DNA from: Streptococcus mitis B6
GTDB taxonomy: Bacteria; Bacillota; Bacilli; Lactobacillales; Streptococcaceae
Reading direction: 5' to 3'
Length of the DNA: 64,000 nt
Assembly (NCBI RefSeq): GCF_000027165.1
Contig: NC_013853.1
Span: 372,001-436,000 of the forward strand
Below, one piece after another: positions 8,695 through 17,209 of this stretch. The notes beneath the pieces are model-generated. The model did not search any database. It had not been told where the DNA came from and saw only the letters and a list, made by a program, of their open reading frames with translations. Both the position numbers and the translations under genes were made by a program. Position 1 is the stretch's first letter. Every line of letters begins with the position of its first letter.

Positions 8695-10761
8695 ATGTCA
8701 GAAAAAAATACAATCCAATTCAATTTTTCATACTATGCTTTAAATTTACTTGGTAAACAAATGTACACTAATAGATGGAGTGCTATTTCTGAACTTGTAG
8801 CAAATGGGTTAGATGCCGGCGCAACAAATGTAAAATTATATATTAATTCTATTAATAAGAAAAAATCTATTTTGGAGATAATAGATAATGGAAGTGGCAT
8901 GTCTTATAATGACTTGGTTACAAAATATGCATTAATAGGTAGGAATAAGCGCTTGTCTGAAAATGAATTGTCAGATAAAATTAAAGGACGCAAGGGGATA
9001 GGTAAACTAGCTACGTTATTTCTATCTAAAAAGTACTATATTGTTTCAAAAAAAGCTGGTGTCACAACTGCATGGATGTTAGATTCAACTGATAAAAATG
9101 ATAATGATGTTCCAGAATTAATAAGAGTAGATGCTTCAGAAGTTGGAATTGAAAATAGAGAATTATGGGAACAATATGATACAGGAACTCTTGTTAAATT
9201 AGTGGATGTAAATATGTCAGGGTTTGCTGAGACAAAATTCGAATCTTTAAAACTTCGCTTGGCCGATTACTATCTTTTAGATAATATTAATGCAGGGATA
9301 GAAGTGGCCTATATTACAGATTCTCGGCAAAGAGCAACATTTGAAAAAGTAGAGAAAAAAATAGCGTTCAAAAACTTTTTTGCCTTTTTTGAAAATGATT
9401 TAGAAAATAATTTATCCAGTAGGTTATCGAAAAGTGTATTAATTCCAAATAGCAAATATCAAGAGTTCAGGAGCAAACGAAGGGATGTTGTCAAATTTTC
9501 AAAAGAAGATTTTAAAAATATAGAAGGTAGAGAAAGGTTCATAACTACTTCTGGAGAATCTAAGCTTTTTTCCTATGAACTAAAAGGTTGGATCGGTATT
9601 CATTCAACAATAAATATAAATGAAGCTAGACAAAATGATCCAAATTTTGTTAAAAATGATGTTCATAAACCTAATAGGTTGAAATTATATGTTCGTGATA
9701 AGTTAGCGGTGGAAAACTTTCTTGAGTATTTAGATAATAGTCAAGCAATGAGAGTCTATTTAGAAGGAGAAATATCCTTCGATATCTTGGATAATGATGA
9801 ACTTGAAGATATCTCAACATCCTCTCGTGAAGGATTTTCAAGAGAAGATGAGCGAGTTAAGCTACTAATTAATATTTTGAAACCAATTATTAGTAAATTG
9901 ATTAGTGAAAGAAATAAAATTGCTACGCAAATTAGCGCTGAAGATCATATGGAGGATGAAAGAAGGCTTGAAATAGAGAGGGAAGAAAGAAGAAAGGAAA
10001 GAGAGGCTCGACGACAGGAAGAAAGAGAAAAAAGAATAGCTGAACAAAAGGCTGAGATATTGGAACAAAAAAATGAACATTTGATAGAAACAAATGCTCA
10101 ATTAGAAACGCAAAATACTCTTCAAAAAGTGATGCTGCAAGAAAAAGATCCGGAGAAACAGGAATTATTTGTTCATGAATTAAATACAATTAGCGATAAC
10201 TTAGTTTATACCATTAGTGATCTAGCTGAAGATTTTCAAAAAACTAAGGAATATGATAGGGTCAGTGAATATATTATTGATTTTAAAAGAAGTGCGGATC
10301 GTCTTAGCACTATAAAAAGACAGTTTTTGAAATTAGGTACATACGATTTAATAGGTAAGCAACTAATTGATATTAAGTCATATTTAAAGGGCTATCTTAA
10401 GGTTAGTCCGCATAAAAAAAGGATTATTGATGATATAGGTGTTGGAGAATTTGGAAAAGAAATAGATGTTTTTGAGTTTGCAATTTTAGTAGACAATTTA
10501 ATTTCAAATGCTATTGATAACGGTGCAACTTTTATAAAGTGTTCTTTTTTAGATAATGAAAATAAATTAGTTATTAGCTCAGACACAGCACCAATCAAGA
10601 TAGCACCTATTGAAAAAATATTTGACCTAGGAGTCAGTTCAAAAAATTTTGGGACAGGTGTCGGATTATACTTGGTTAAAGAAATTTGTGACGAGTATAA
10701 TTGGAAAATAGATGTATCGCAAGACACAACAAATGTAAATTTTGAAATAAAAATGGAGTAA
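8695..10761 (+). CDS. double GHKL ATPase: MORC/Hsp90-like plus HK-like
   Basis: 688 residues. The N-terminus is a GHKL ATPase of the Hsp90/MutL/MORC type: E33, N37 and D40 in AISELVANGLDAGA, DNGSGM (64-69) and GRKGIGK (98-104). A beta-rich middle follows, then a charged coiled coil (about 415-490). Next is a His in FVHELNTISDNL (H about 494) resembling a HisKA phosphoacceptor. The C-terminus is a second ATPase domain of the histidine-kinase type (NLISNAIDNGA about 601; FGTGVGLYLVKEI about 652), although its G1 box is degenerate. With the next gene it looks like a sensor-response pair tied to a methyltransferase. Confidence 0.82.
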   Translation: MSEKNTIQFNFSYYALNLLGKQMYTNRWSAISELVANGLDAGATNVKLYINSINKKKSILEIIDNGSGMSYNDLVTKYALIGRNKRLSENELSDKIKGRKGIGKLATLFLSKKYYIVSKKAGVTTAWMLDSTDKNDNDVPELIRVDASEVGIENRELWEQYDTGTLVKLVDVNMSGFAETKFESLKLRLADYYLLDNINAGIEVAYITDSRQRATFEKVEKKIAFKNFFAFFENDLENNLSSRLSKSVLIPNSKYQEFRSKRRDVVKFSKEDFKNIEGRERFITTSGESKLFSYELKGWIGIHSTININEARQNDPNFVKNDVHKPNRLKLYVRDKLAVENFLEYLDNSQAMRVYLEGEISFDILDNDELEDISTSSREGFSREDERVKLLINILKPIISKLISERNKIATQISAEDHMEDERRLEIEREERRKEREARRQEEREKRIAEQKAEILEQKNEHLIETNAQLETQNTLQKVMLQEKDPEKQELFVHELNTISDNLVYTISDLAEDFQKTKEYDRVSEYIIDFKRSADRLSTIKRQFLKLGTYDLIGKQLIDIKSYLKGYLKVSPHKKRIIDDIGVGEFGKEIDVFEFAILVDNLISNAIDNGATFIKCSFLDNENKLVISSDTAPIKIAPIEKIFDLGVSSKNFGTGVGLYLVKEICDEYNWKIDVSQDTTNVNFEIKME

Positions 10762-10767
10762 GCGAAA

Positions 10768-11577
10768 TTGAGAAATGAAGTGAGAGTGATTTGGTTGGAA
10801 GATTCTATAAGTGGTATAAATAAGAGGCCTCATCAAACAAGATTTGAAGCAGTAAAAGAACATATAGAATCTAAAGGATATCAACCTAATATCACAGTTG
10901 TTACTGATATTAAAGAAGCAAAACGCTTATTGACGATAAGAGGTGGAGAAGAACGATATGACTTTTTTATTTCTGACTTTGATTTAGGGGGAGGAACAGA
11001 TGCTGAAAAGGGATTAGACTATTTAGTTGAGGTGAGAAAATCAAAAAATTATAAGCGTTTTTTTGTATTATATTCTCGAAATGAGTATTCTACAATCTCT
11101 CAAAAAGTTGTTGAAAAATTACAAGATGAGAAGAATATTAATCTATTTACTAATTTTTCATTTATATCTGTTGCGACAGATGATAAGTATACGATTGAAC
11201 ATGTTAAGCAGAAATTTAAGGATTCTATAGATATTGGATTAGCAAGATGGGACGAATTAAATGCTATTCGAGGAATGTATATGTGTGAGCACGCTGAGTT
11301 AGAGGATAAGCTAAAAAGTAAACAATTCTATGACGATTATAGTGGGAATATAAAAAGCTATTGTGTTAAGTTTTCTATAGCTAAAGAGATAGAGGTAGAA
11401 TGGGATAGGCAAAGAAAAATTCGAAATGCTCTAGCCCATGTAAGAGAGGCTTTTGATCATACAAGAAATTGTTTCTATATCGTATCCAATGAAGATCCTA
11501 GGATACAAATATATGAAAATGATTTAGATAGGCATAGACGTGATTTAAGAGATTTGAGAGACAAATTGAATCTTTAG
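10768..11577 (+). CDS. receiver-like protein with C-terminal HEPN-type motif
   Basis: 269 residues, TTG start with GGAG about 8 bases upstream and 6 bases after the GHKL gene. Residues 1-130 look like a receiver domain: acidic pair E11-D12 (VIWLED), likely phosphoacceptor D70 (FFISDFDLG) and S103 in FVLYSR; the usual conserved Lys is not evident. The C-terminal helical part holds RNALAH (R219 to H224), the R-x4-H signature of HEPN RNases. I read it as a phosphorelay-controlled RNase effector. This is inference; a plain helical dimerisation domain is possible. Confidence 0.65.
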   Translation: MRNEVRVIWLEDSISGINKRPHQTRFEAVKEHIESKGYQPNITVVTDIKEAKRLLTIRGGEERYDFFISDFDLGGGTDAEKGLDYLVEVRKSKNYKRFFVLYSRNEYSTISQKVVEKLQDEKNINLFTNFSFISVATDDKYTIEHVKQKFKDSIDIGLARWDELNAIRGMYMCEHAELEDKLKSKQFYDDYSGNIKSYCVKFSIAKEIEVEWDRQRKIRNALAHVREAFDHTRNCFYIVSNEDPRIQIYENDLDRHRRDLRDLRDKLNL

Positions 11578-11802
11578 AAAGTAGCTTACTACACAACAAC
11601 CCCTCTAGGTTCGAACCGCTCTGAGAAGTACAAGATTGTAGCTTTCTTCTCAAGTGTTAGGGGAATTGAGTTGGTTTTTGAACAGACCAATGAGTTCAGA
11701 GTGGTGTATGCCAATGAATTTGATAAGTATGTGCGCAAGATTTATTCGTTTAATCAAACCATTCGTCCAACGGACATTTCTGATGAGTGCATGGAATCTT
11801 GA
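11578..11802 (+). pseudogene. remnant of another C5-methyltransferase N-terminus
   Basis: A frame without ATG runs from the stop of the REC-HEPN gene to TGA 11800-11802. It encodes KYKIVAFFSSVRGIELVFE and RVVYANEFDKYVRKIY, the motif I and II region of a C5-methyltransferase (compare FSGVGGIELGFE), with the SAM loop damaged (SSVRG). It then ends after PTDIS, where motif III would sit. The sequence is unlike the intact methylase upstream, so it is a second, decayed enzyme. The rest, up to 11925, holds nothing else I can support. Confidence 0.7.
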
Positions 11803-11925
11803 ATATAACTCTTTCATTATTTCTCTTCATAGAACCTATTGTGAGGACTTTTATAATTTTCGCCAATTCCATACCCATTTCACTATTTACCGATGACACA
11901 GAAAAACAATTGAAAGGATATTTCT

Positions 11926-12720
11926 ATGCAACCAACTTACAACATTGATAATCCAAACTTGTCTTATGAAGCTAAATGTGATTTATGGCGGATAGGTTTT
12001 GGTCTGCAGAAAGTTGACAATCTAGTGCCATCAGAGTATATGGAATCTTTGGCTGAGAAACAGTCCCGGGGAGAACTGACTTATGAGCAGGTTTATGAGG
12101 ATGCAACGGCTTATCATCATACCATTGATGCAAGTACGGAGGAGGCAGACTTGGTTTCTCTACGTATTGTAGAACTATTGTCTCGAAGAGGCTTTAGCTT
12201 CAGTCCTGCGACCTTACTTGCTATTCATAAGGAGTTGTTTCAAGATATATTTGAAACCTCTATTCCGGTGGGGCAATTTCGTCAGACTAATATCACAAAG
12301 AATGAACCTGTTTTGAATGGTGAAAGTGTTGTGTACTCTGATTACTCCATGATTCAAATGACCTTGGATTATGATTTTAATCAGGAAAAACAAGTTGCAT
12401 ATGCGACACTAACCCAGGCGGATATGGTTAAAAAAATCCAGCATTTTATTTCAGGAATCTGGCAGATTCATCCATTTCGCGAAGGAAACACTCGGACGGT
12501 AACGGTCTTTTTGATTCAGTATCTTCGTGAGTTTGGTTTTGATATTGATAATACACCATTTCAGCAATATGCCAAGTATTTTCGTGATGCCTTGGTATTA
12601 GATAATGCAAAGATTTTACAGCGACGTCCTGAGTTTTTAACAGCTTTTTTTGAAAATCTCTTGCTCGGTGGTCAAAATGATCTGTCATCAGAAAAGATGT
12701 ATCTAGAACTCGATCTTTAA
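11926..12720 (+). CDS. Fic family protein
   Basis: 264 residues with the Fic core motif IHPFREGNTRT (about residues 180-190), which binds the nucleotide phosphates and carries the catalytic His. The usual HPFxxGNGR has Thr in place of the second Gly here. Fic enzymes mostly transfer AMP to protein hydroxyls. AAAGGA precedes ATG 11926. It lies between the methylase island and the primase-helicase. No separate antitoxin gene is visible; an internal inhibitory helix is possible but I could not place one. Confidence 0.88.
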   Translation: MQPTYNIDNPNLSYEAKCDLWRIGFGLQKVDNLVPSEYMESLAEKQSRGELTYEQVYEDATAYHHTIDASTEEADLVSLRIVELLSRRGFSFSPATLLAIHKELFQDIFETSIPVGQFRQTNITKNEPVLNGESVVYSDYSMIQMTLDYDFNQEKQVAYATLTQADMVKKIQHFISGIWQIHPFREGNTRTVTVFLIQYLREFGFDIDNTPFQQYAKYFRDALVLDNAKILQRRPEFLTAFFENLLLGGQNDLSSEKMYLELDL

Positions 12721-12782
12721 AAATCCTCATACTGAGTAAACATTGAATTTTAAGAAAAAATGAAGTAAATATTCTCACAAGA

Positions 12783-12830
12783 AAACGTATATCATCAAAG
12801 TTTTAGGTCGCTTGATAATATGCGTTTTTT
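12783..12830 (+). terminator. Rho-independent terminator after fic
   Basis: AAACGTATATCATCAA (12783-12798) pairs with TTGATAATATGCGTTT (12812-12827) with one mismatch and one wobble, running into six T. Confidence 0.75.
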
Positions 12831-12959
12831 GAATTTTATAGACTGCTCGTTTAAACTCTATTTATCTCGTACTTTCAGTGCTATTCGGATTTTATTTTCG
12901 TGTACAACTTCAGCTATTCTTGTTATAATCAGCCTATAGGAATCAAGGAGGCGACTTTT

Positions 12960-15638
12960 ATGGTTGTTTTTGTGTCTTTGGATGGAATTGTGGTAGAAGT
13001 ACTTGATGTCTTTTCTTCTTTTAATGGGGATAGTGAGTTTTTCTTGTGTAAACGTCTTAAAGATAAGAGTCAGTTTGTTATGGAACGCTCTCGGTTCGAG
13101 GAGATGTTCCAACTTCAAAGTAGTCACTTGACGACGCAAGAAAAATTACAATTGTTTACCTCCGTGTTTGCTGGCCGTTATGATGTTTATGCTAAGAGTT
13201 TTATCAATGATCAAGGGAAAATTCAGTATTTTCCATCCTATGATTATGGTTGGAAGCAGTTGCCACCTGAAAAACGGAGTTTCCAGACATTGACGGATTC
13301 CGTTTTGAAATCTCATTTTCGTGGGGAGACAGCTATCGGTATCTTTCCTATGCACTTAGATGATAGCTGTTATTTTTTGGTACTGGATTTGGATGAAAGA
13401 GATTGGAAAGAAGCCGGTTTAGCCATTCGAAGAATAGCCAGGGAACGCCAGATGGAAGCTCATCTAGAGATTTCTCGTTCGGGTCACGGACTCCATATTT
13501 GGTTCTTCTTTGAGGAAGCGATTCCGAGTCGAGAGGCTCGCTTATTTGGAAAGAAACTGTTAGAACTGGCAATGCAGGAAAGTATGCAACTGTCCTTTGA
13601 TTCTTTTGATCGCATGTTTCCAAATCAGGATGTCCTTCCTAAAGGTGGATTTGGTAATTTGATTGCCCTTCCTTTTCAAGGAGAAGCTTATTATCAAGGG
13701 CGAACGGTCTTTGTGGATGAACATTTTCAGCCTTATGAAGACCAATGGAGGTATCTACAAGAAATTCAGAGGGTTTCAACTGCTAAAGTGGCACTGTTAA
13801 TCCAAGAGGAGTTAGGCAAGCAAGAATTGGATAAGGAGTTGAAGGTCGTCTTATCCAATATGATCCAACTTGAAAAATCGTCTGTGACACCCAAGACACT
13901 GTTTTTCTTGAAAAATATGGCTTCGTTTTCTAATCCCGAATTTTATTTAAAGCAGGCTATGCGACAGCCAACCTATCAAATTCCTGAGAGAATGTATTTA
14001 TTTGGAGAATCCGATTATTATTTATGGCTGCCAAGAGGCTTGCTATATCCATTGCAAGATAAATTTAAGCAGGTAGTTGTGGAGGATAGGAGAAAAGTAC
14101 AAAGGTCTATTAGAGTGGAATTTAAGGGAGCACTCACTTTTGAGCAAGAGTTAGCCCTGTCAGATATGACTTCTAAAGAAAATGGTTTACTTCATGCGGA
14201 GACAGGTTTTGGGAAGACCGTATTAGGTGCTGCTCTCATCTCTGAAAGGAAGGCCAAAACAATTATCCTAGTTCATAATAAGCAACTCTTAGACCAATGG
14301 CTGGATCGTTTAAACCATTTGTTGACTTTCGAAGAGGAAGAAGCTATCCGTTATACGGCATCAGGTCGTGAAAAGGTAATAGGCTATGTTGGGCAGTACG
14401 GTGGGACTAAGAAATGGCTGAGTAAACTGGTTGATGTTGTTATGATTCAATCTCTATTTAAGTTGGAAAATAGTCAAAGTCTTTTGGATGAGTATGAGAT
14501 GATGATTGTGGATGAGTGTCATCACGTGTCTGCCTTGATGTTTGAAAAAGTTGTGGCACAGTTTAGAGGGAAGTATCTTTACGGTTTGACGGCTACGCCT
14601 GAGCGTAAGAATGGTCATGAGCCTATTGTTTTTCAGAGAATTGGTGAGATAATCCATACTGCTGATAAGAGGGAAACGGATTTTAAACGGCAATTGCAAT
14701 TAAGATTCACTTCTTTTGGTCATTTGGAGATTGAAAAGACCAAAGCAAGTAATTTTATACAGCTTAGTGATTGGATTGCTACAGACTCAGCGAGGAATCA
14801 GCTGATTCTCAAGGATATTCTAGCCCAAGTGGCAGAAGGACGAAATATCTTGGTTTTAGTCAATCGAATTCAACAGATAGATTTCTTTGAAAAATTATTG
14901 AAAGAGAAAGAGGTTGATGATTTTTATATTATTAGCGGAAAAACCAAAGTCCGAGAGAGAACAAGTTTACTGGAGACGTTAGAACAGTTAGATAAAGGGT
15001 TTGTTTTGTTGTCTACTGGAAAATACATTGGCGAAGGTTTTGACTTGCCTCAGCTAGACACGCTTATCTTGGCAGCGCCCTTTTCTTGGAAAAATAATTT
15101 GATTCAGTATGCAGGTCGGATTCATAGAAACTACAAGGATAAGTCTTTGGTACGTATTTTCGATTATGTGGATATTCATGTTCCTTATTTAGAAAAGATG
15201 TTTCAGAAACGACAAGTAGCTTATCGAAAGATGGATTATCGTGTCATTGAGGGTGAGGAGAAACAATTCGTTTATGTTGATAGTATATATGAGAATGTGT
15301 TGAGAGAGGACTTAGCAGGGGAAAGACAGGAGTGTATGCTTATTTTACCTTATGTGCACCAGACAAAACTGATGAATTTTCTAAAAGAATTTAGGATTAG
15401 TCAAATTGAGATATGTATACCAGAGACGGTTGCAGATAAAGTATGGCTAGACCAGTTGAAGAGTAAGAAAATTAAAGTATCTTTTACTCAATCAAAAATA
15501 GTCACGCCTATTCTTTTGGTAAACAAGATCATTGTTTGGTATGGCGCAATGCCATTATTAGGGAAGGTAGATGAAATGACCATATTACGTTTGGAATCAG
15601 CTAGTATAGTTTCTGAAATAGTGGCAGGTTTACGATAG
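12960..15638 (+). CDS. AEP primase-like and SF2 helicase fusion (TOTE-like)
   Basis: 892 residues from ATG 12960, AAGGAGG upstream. The first part (about 60-260) resembles an archaeo-eukaryotic primase palm: VLDLDERDW (D143, D145), SRSGHGLHIWFFF and FPNQD...GGFGNLIALP. Then comes an SF2 helicase: Walker A AETGFGKT (about 412), DECHH, LTATPERK and a C-terminal helicase lobe with GEGFD and QYAGRIHR. A further ~130 C-terminal residues are unassigned. The layout is that of the primase-helicase seen in TOTE-type conflict systems, but no nuclease partner is beside it. Possibly defence or DNA repair. Confidence 0.8.
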   Translation: MVVFVSLDGIVVEVLDVFSSFNGDSEFFLCKRLKDKSQFVMERSRFEEMFQLQSSHLTTQEKLQLFTSVFAGRYDVYAKSFINDQGKIQYFPSYDYGWKQLPPEKRSFQTLTDSVLKSHFRGETAIGIFPMHLDDSCYFLVLDLDERDWKEAGLAIRRIARERQMEAHLEISRSGHGLHIWFFFEEAIPSREARLFGKKLLELAMQESMQLSFDSFDRMFPNQDVLPKGGFGNLIALPFQGEAYYQGRTVFVDEHFQPYEDQWRYLQEIQRVSTAKVALLIQEELGKQELDKELKVVLSNMIQLEKSSVTPKTLFFLKNMASFSNPEFYLKQAMRQPTYQIPERMYLFGESDYYLWLPRGLLYPLQDKFKQVVVEDRRKVQRSIRVEFKGALTFEQELALSDMTSKENGLLHAETGFGKTVLGAALISERKAKTIILVHNKQLLDQWLDRLNHLLTFEEEEAIRYTASGREKVIGYVGQYGGTKKWLSKLVDVVMIQSLFKLENSQSLLDEYEMMIVDECHHVSALMFEKVVAQFRGKYLYGLTATPERKNGHEPIVFQRIGEIIHTADKRETDFKRQLQLRFTSFGHLEIEKTKASNFIQLSDWIATDSARNQLILKDILAQVAEGRNILVLVNRIQQIDFFEKLLKEKEVDDFYIISGKTKVRERTSLLETLEQLDKGFVLLSTGKYIGEGFDLPQLDTLILAAPFSWKNNLIQYAGRIHRNYKDKSLVRIFDYVDIHVPYLEKMFQKRQVAYRKMDYRVIEGEEKQFVYVDSIYENVLREDLAGERQECMLILPYVHQTKLMNFLKEFRISQIEICIPETVADKVWLDQLKSKKIKVSFTQSKIVTPILLVNKIIVWYGAMPLLGKVDEMTILRLESASIVSEIVAGLR

Positions 15639-15659
15639 AGAAAATTTTTAAAAATTTCT

Positions 15660-15836
15660 ATGTATGCTTTCCAGTTGAAAGAACGAGAAGTCTTGACAGG
15701 TCAACGTTTAAATGAACTGGAAATCAATGGTATTCGTTTGACTAAGTTTAAAAATGAGGAAATCGGGATTGAATTTATCTGGATTGATACCGAAAATCCA
15801 CCTAGCTATGCTATCGGCTGGGTAGCAAAGAAATAA
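15660..15836 (+). pseudogene. short hypothetical ORF or gene fragment (58 aa)
   Basis: An open frame from ATG 15660 to TAA 15834-15836 gives a well-composed 58-residue protein (GQRLNELEINGIRLTKF, AIGWVAKK at the end). No ribosome binding site precedes it. It may be the 3' end of a lost gene or a small real gene; I cannot tell which. Confidence 0.35.
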
Positions 15837-15876
15837 AAGGTTCGCTGTTTTTTGTTTTGTGTTTTACAATTTTTTC

Positions 15877-15945
15877 TTGACAAGTCTTTCTTTTTTATGG
15901 TATTCTTTTATACAACAAGTGTTGCGCAACGAATGTTGCGCGAAA
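15877..15945 (+). promoter_or_regulatory. promoter and candidate TetR operator
   Basis: TTGACA (15877-15882), 18-base spacer, TATTCT (15901-15906). Just downstream are the perfect palindrome GTTGCGCAAC (15921-15930) and a second GTTGCGC half-site at 15935-15941. A palindrome placed on the start of transcription of a tetR-type gene suggests autorepression of the regulator-exporter operon. Confidence 0.65.
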
Positions 15946-15953
15946 GGAGTCTT

Positions 15954-16529
15954 ATGCCACCAAAGGTTAAATTTAGTAAAGAGGCTATCATTGGAACAGC
16001 TTTACAATTGGTGAGAGAAGAGGGCATGGCTAGTTTGACGGCTCGAGCATTAGCGGAGCAACTGGGAGCCACACCAAGAGTCATTTTTGGGCAATTTGCC
16101 AATATGGCCGAGTTACAAGCAGAGGTTATTAGTGCTGCGGAAATGGTCGTGGTGGAGTATATTCGTAAGGCCTTAGAAGATGAGAAGCCTTTTCGATCCG
16201 TCGGGGTTGCTTATATCCTTTTCGCCTCAAAAGACCCCCAACTCTTTCAATTGCTTTTCCAAAATCCCAGCAAAGATCCGATTCGTCGCTTTCAAGATTT
16301 TCTTCCCATGAAGGATCATAGTTACCAATTGGTTCTGGATTCGATCGTCGTAGACTATCCTTTGAATGTAGAGGAGGCTAGTCGCTTGTACCAGCATCTA
16401 TTTATCTACTCGCATGGGATGGCCTCAATGGTTGCTTCTGGCATTTATCAATTCAGCATGGAAGAAGTGATTGGATTACTGACAGAGGTTTGTCAATCTC
16501 TCATCAAAGAAATGGTAGGAAAGAAATGA
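15954..16529 (+). CDS. TetR/AcrR family regulator
   Basis: 191 residues from ATG 15954, preceded by AAAGGAG. The N-terminal helix-turn-helix is TARALAEQLGATPRVIFGQFAN, followed by a helical ligand-binding domain. The longer frame from 15852 lacks a binding site and would run through the promoter. Its stop overlaps the ABC ATPase start, so it is probably the local repressor of the exporter. Ligand unknown. Confidence 0.88.
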   Translation: MPPKVKFSKEAIIGTALQLVREEGMASLTARALAEQLGATPRVIFGQFANMAELQAEVISAAEMVVVEYIRKALEDEKPFRSVGVAYILFASKDPQLFQLLFQNPSKDPIRRFQDFLPMKDHSYQLVLDSIVVDYPLNVEEASRLYQHLFIYSHGMASMVASGIYQFSMEEVIGLLTEVCQSLIKEMVGKK

Positions 16530-17206
16530 TTCAACTAGAAAATGTGCACAAAAGTTACGGTCAAACCAAGGTTTTAAAAGGGATTGATTTGCAGATTCAA
16601 GACCAGGATGATGTGGTTATCCTTGGTCCTTCTGGATCAGGCAAGTCAACTCTCTTAAACGTTCTGTCAGGTTTAGAAAAGGTAGACGAGGGACATATCC
16701 TCATTCAAGGACAGGATTTAGCTCAACTCACAGATACTCAATTGACAGCCTTTAGACGTGAGAAGATTGCCTTTATTTTTCAGCAGTATTATTTATTGCC
16801 TAATCTAACAGTCAGACAGAATGTAAAGATGGGGGCAGATCTGGCAAACAATCATGATTTTTTGCAGATTATCGAGGATTTGGGACTTGGTGATAAGCTG
16901 GACAAGTATCCGAGTGAATTGTCAGGTGGGGAACAGCAGAGAGTCTCCATTGCTCGGGCCTTGGCCAAAAAACCAGAGATTCTCTTCTTAGATGAGCCGA
17001 CGGGAGCCCTGGATGAAGAAACGGGGCGCAAGATTCTCGACTATATCTGGGAGTTAAAGGAAAAGCTTGGTTTGACCCTCATCATGGTGACGCACAACCA
17101 AAATATTGCGAATATGGCAAGAACTATTATTCGTGTCAATAGTGGCAAGATTACCGAAGTTGTGACCAATGATCAGCCTCAGACTGCTTATGAGATTGGA
17201 TGGTAA
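16526..17206 (+). CDS. ABC transporter ATP-binding protein
   Basis: 226 residues of the MacB/LolD-type exporter ATPase: Walker [10 protein letters not shown] (34-42), Q-loop in [10 protein letters not shown], signature LSGGEQQR, Walker [13 protein letters not shown] and H-loop MVTHN. ATG 16526 overlaps the TetR stop; the permease follows after 3 bases. Works with the FtsX-like permease, probably exporting a peptide or drug, or remodelling the membrane. Confidence 0.93.
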   Translation: MIQLENVHKSYGQTKVLKGIDLQIQDQDDVVILGPSGSGKSTLLNVLSGLEKVDEGHILIQGQDLAQLTDTQLTAFRREKIAFIFQQYYLLPNLTVRQNVKMGADLANNHDFLQIIEDLGLGDKLDKYPSELSGGEQQRVSIARALAKKPEILFLDEPTGALDEETGRKILDYIWELKEKLGLTLIMVTHNQNIANMARTIIRVNSGKITEVVTNDQPQTAYEIGW

Positions 17207-17209
17207 GCC

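Noticed and set aside
7519..11577. Classical type II restriction-modification system
   Set aside because: No restriction endonuclease gene or motif is present; the partners are GHKL and REC-HEPN-like proteins.
11654..11896. 80-codon open frame on the + strand after the REC-HEPN gene
   Set aside because: It is in a different frame from the methylase remnant, has no ribosome binding site and a composition unlike a protein.
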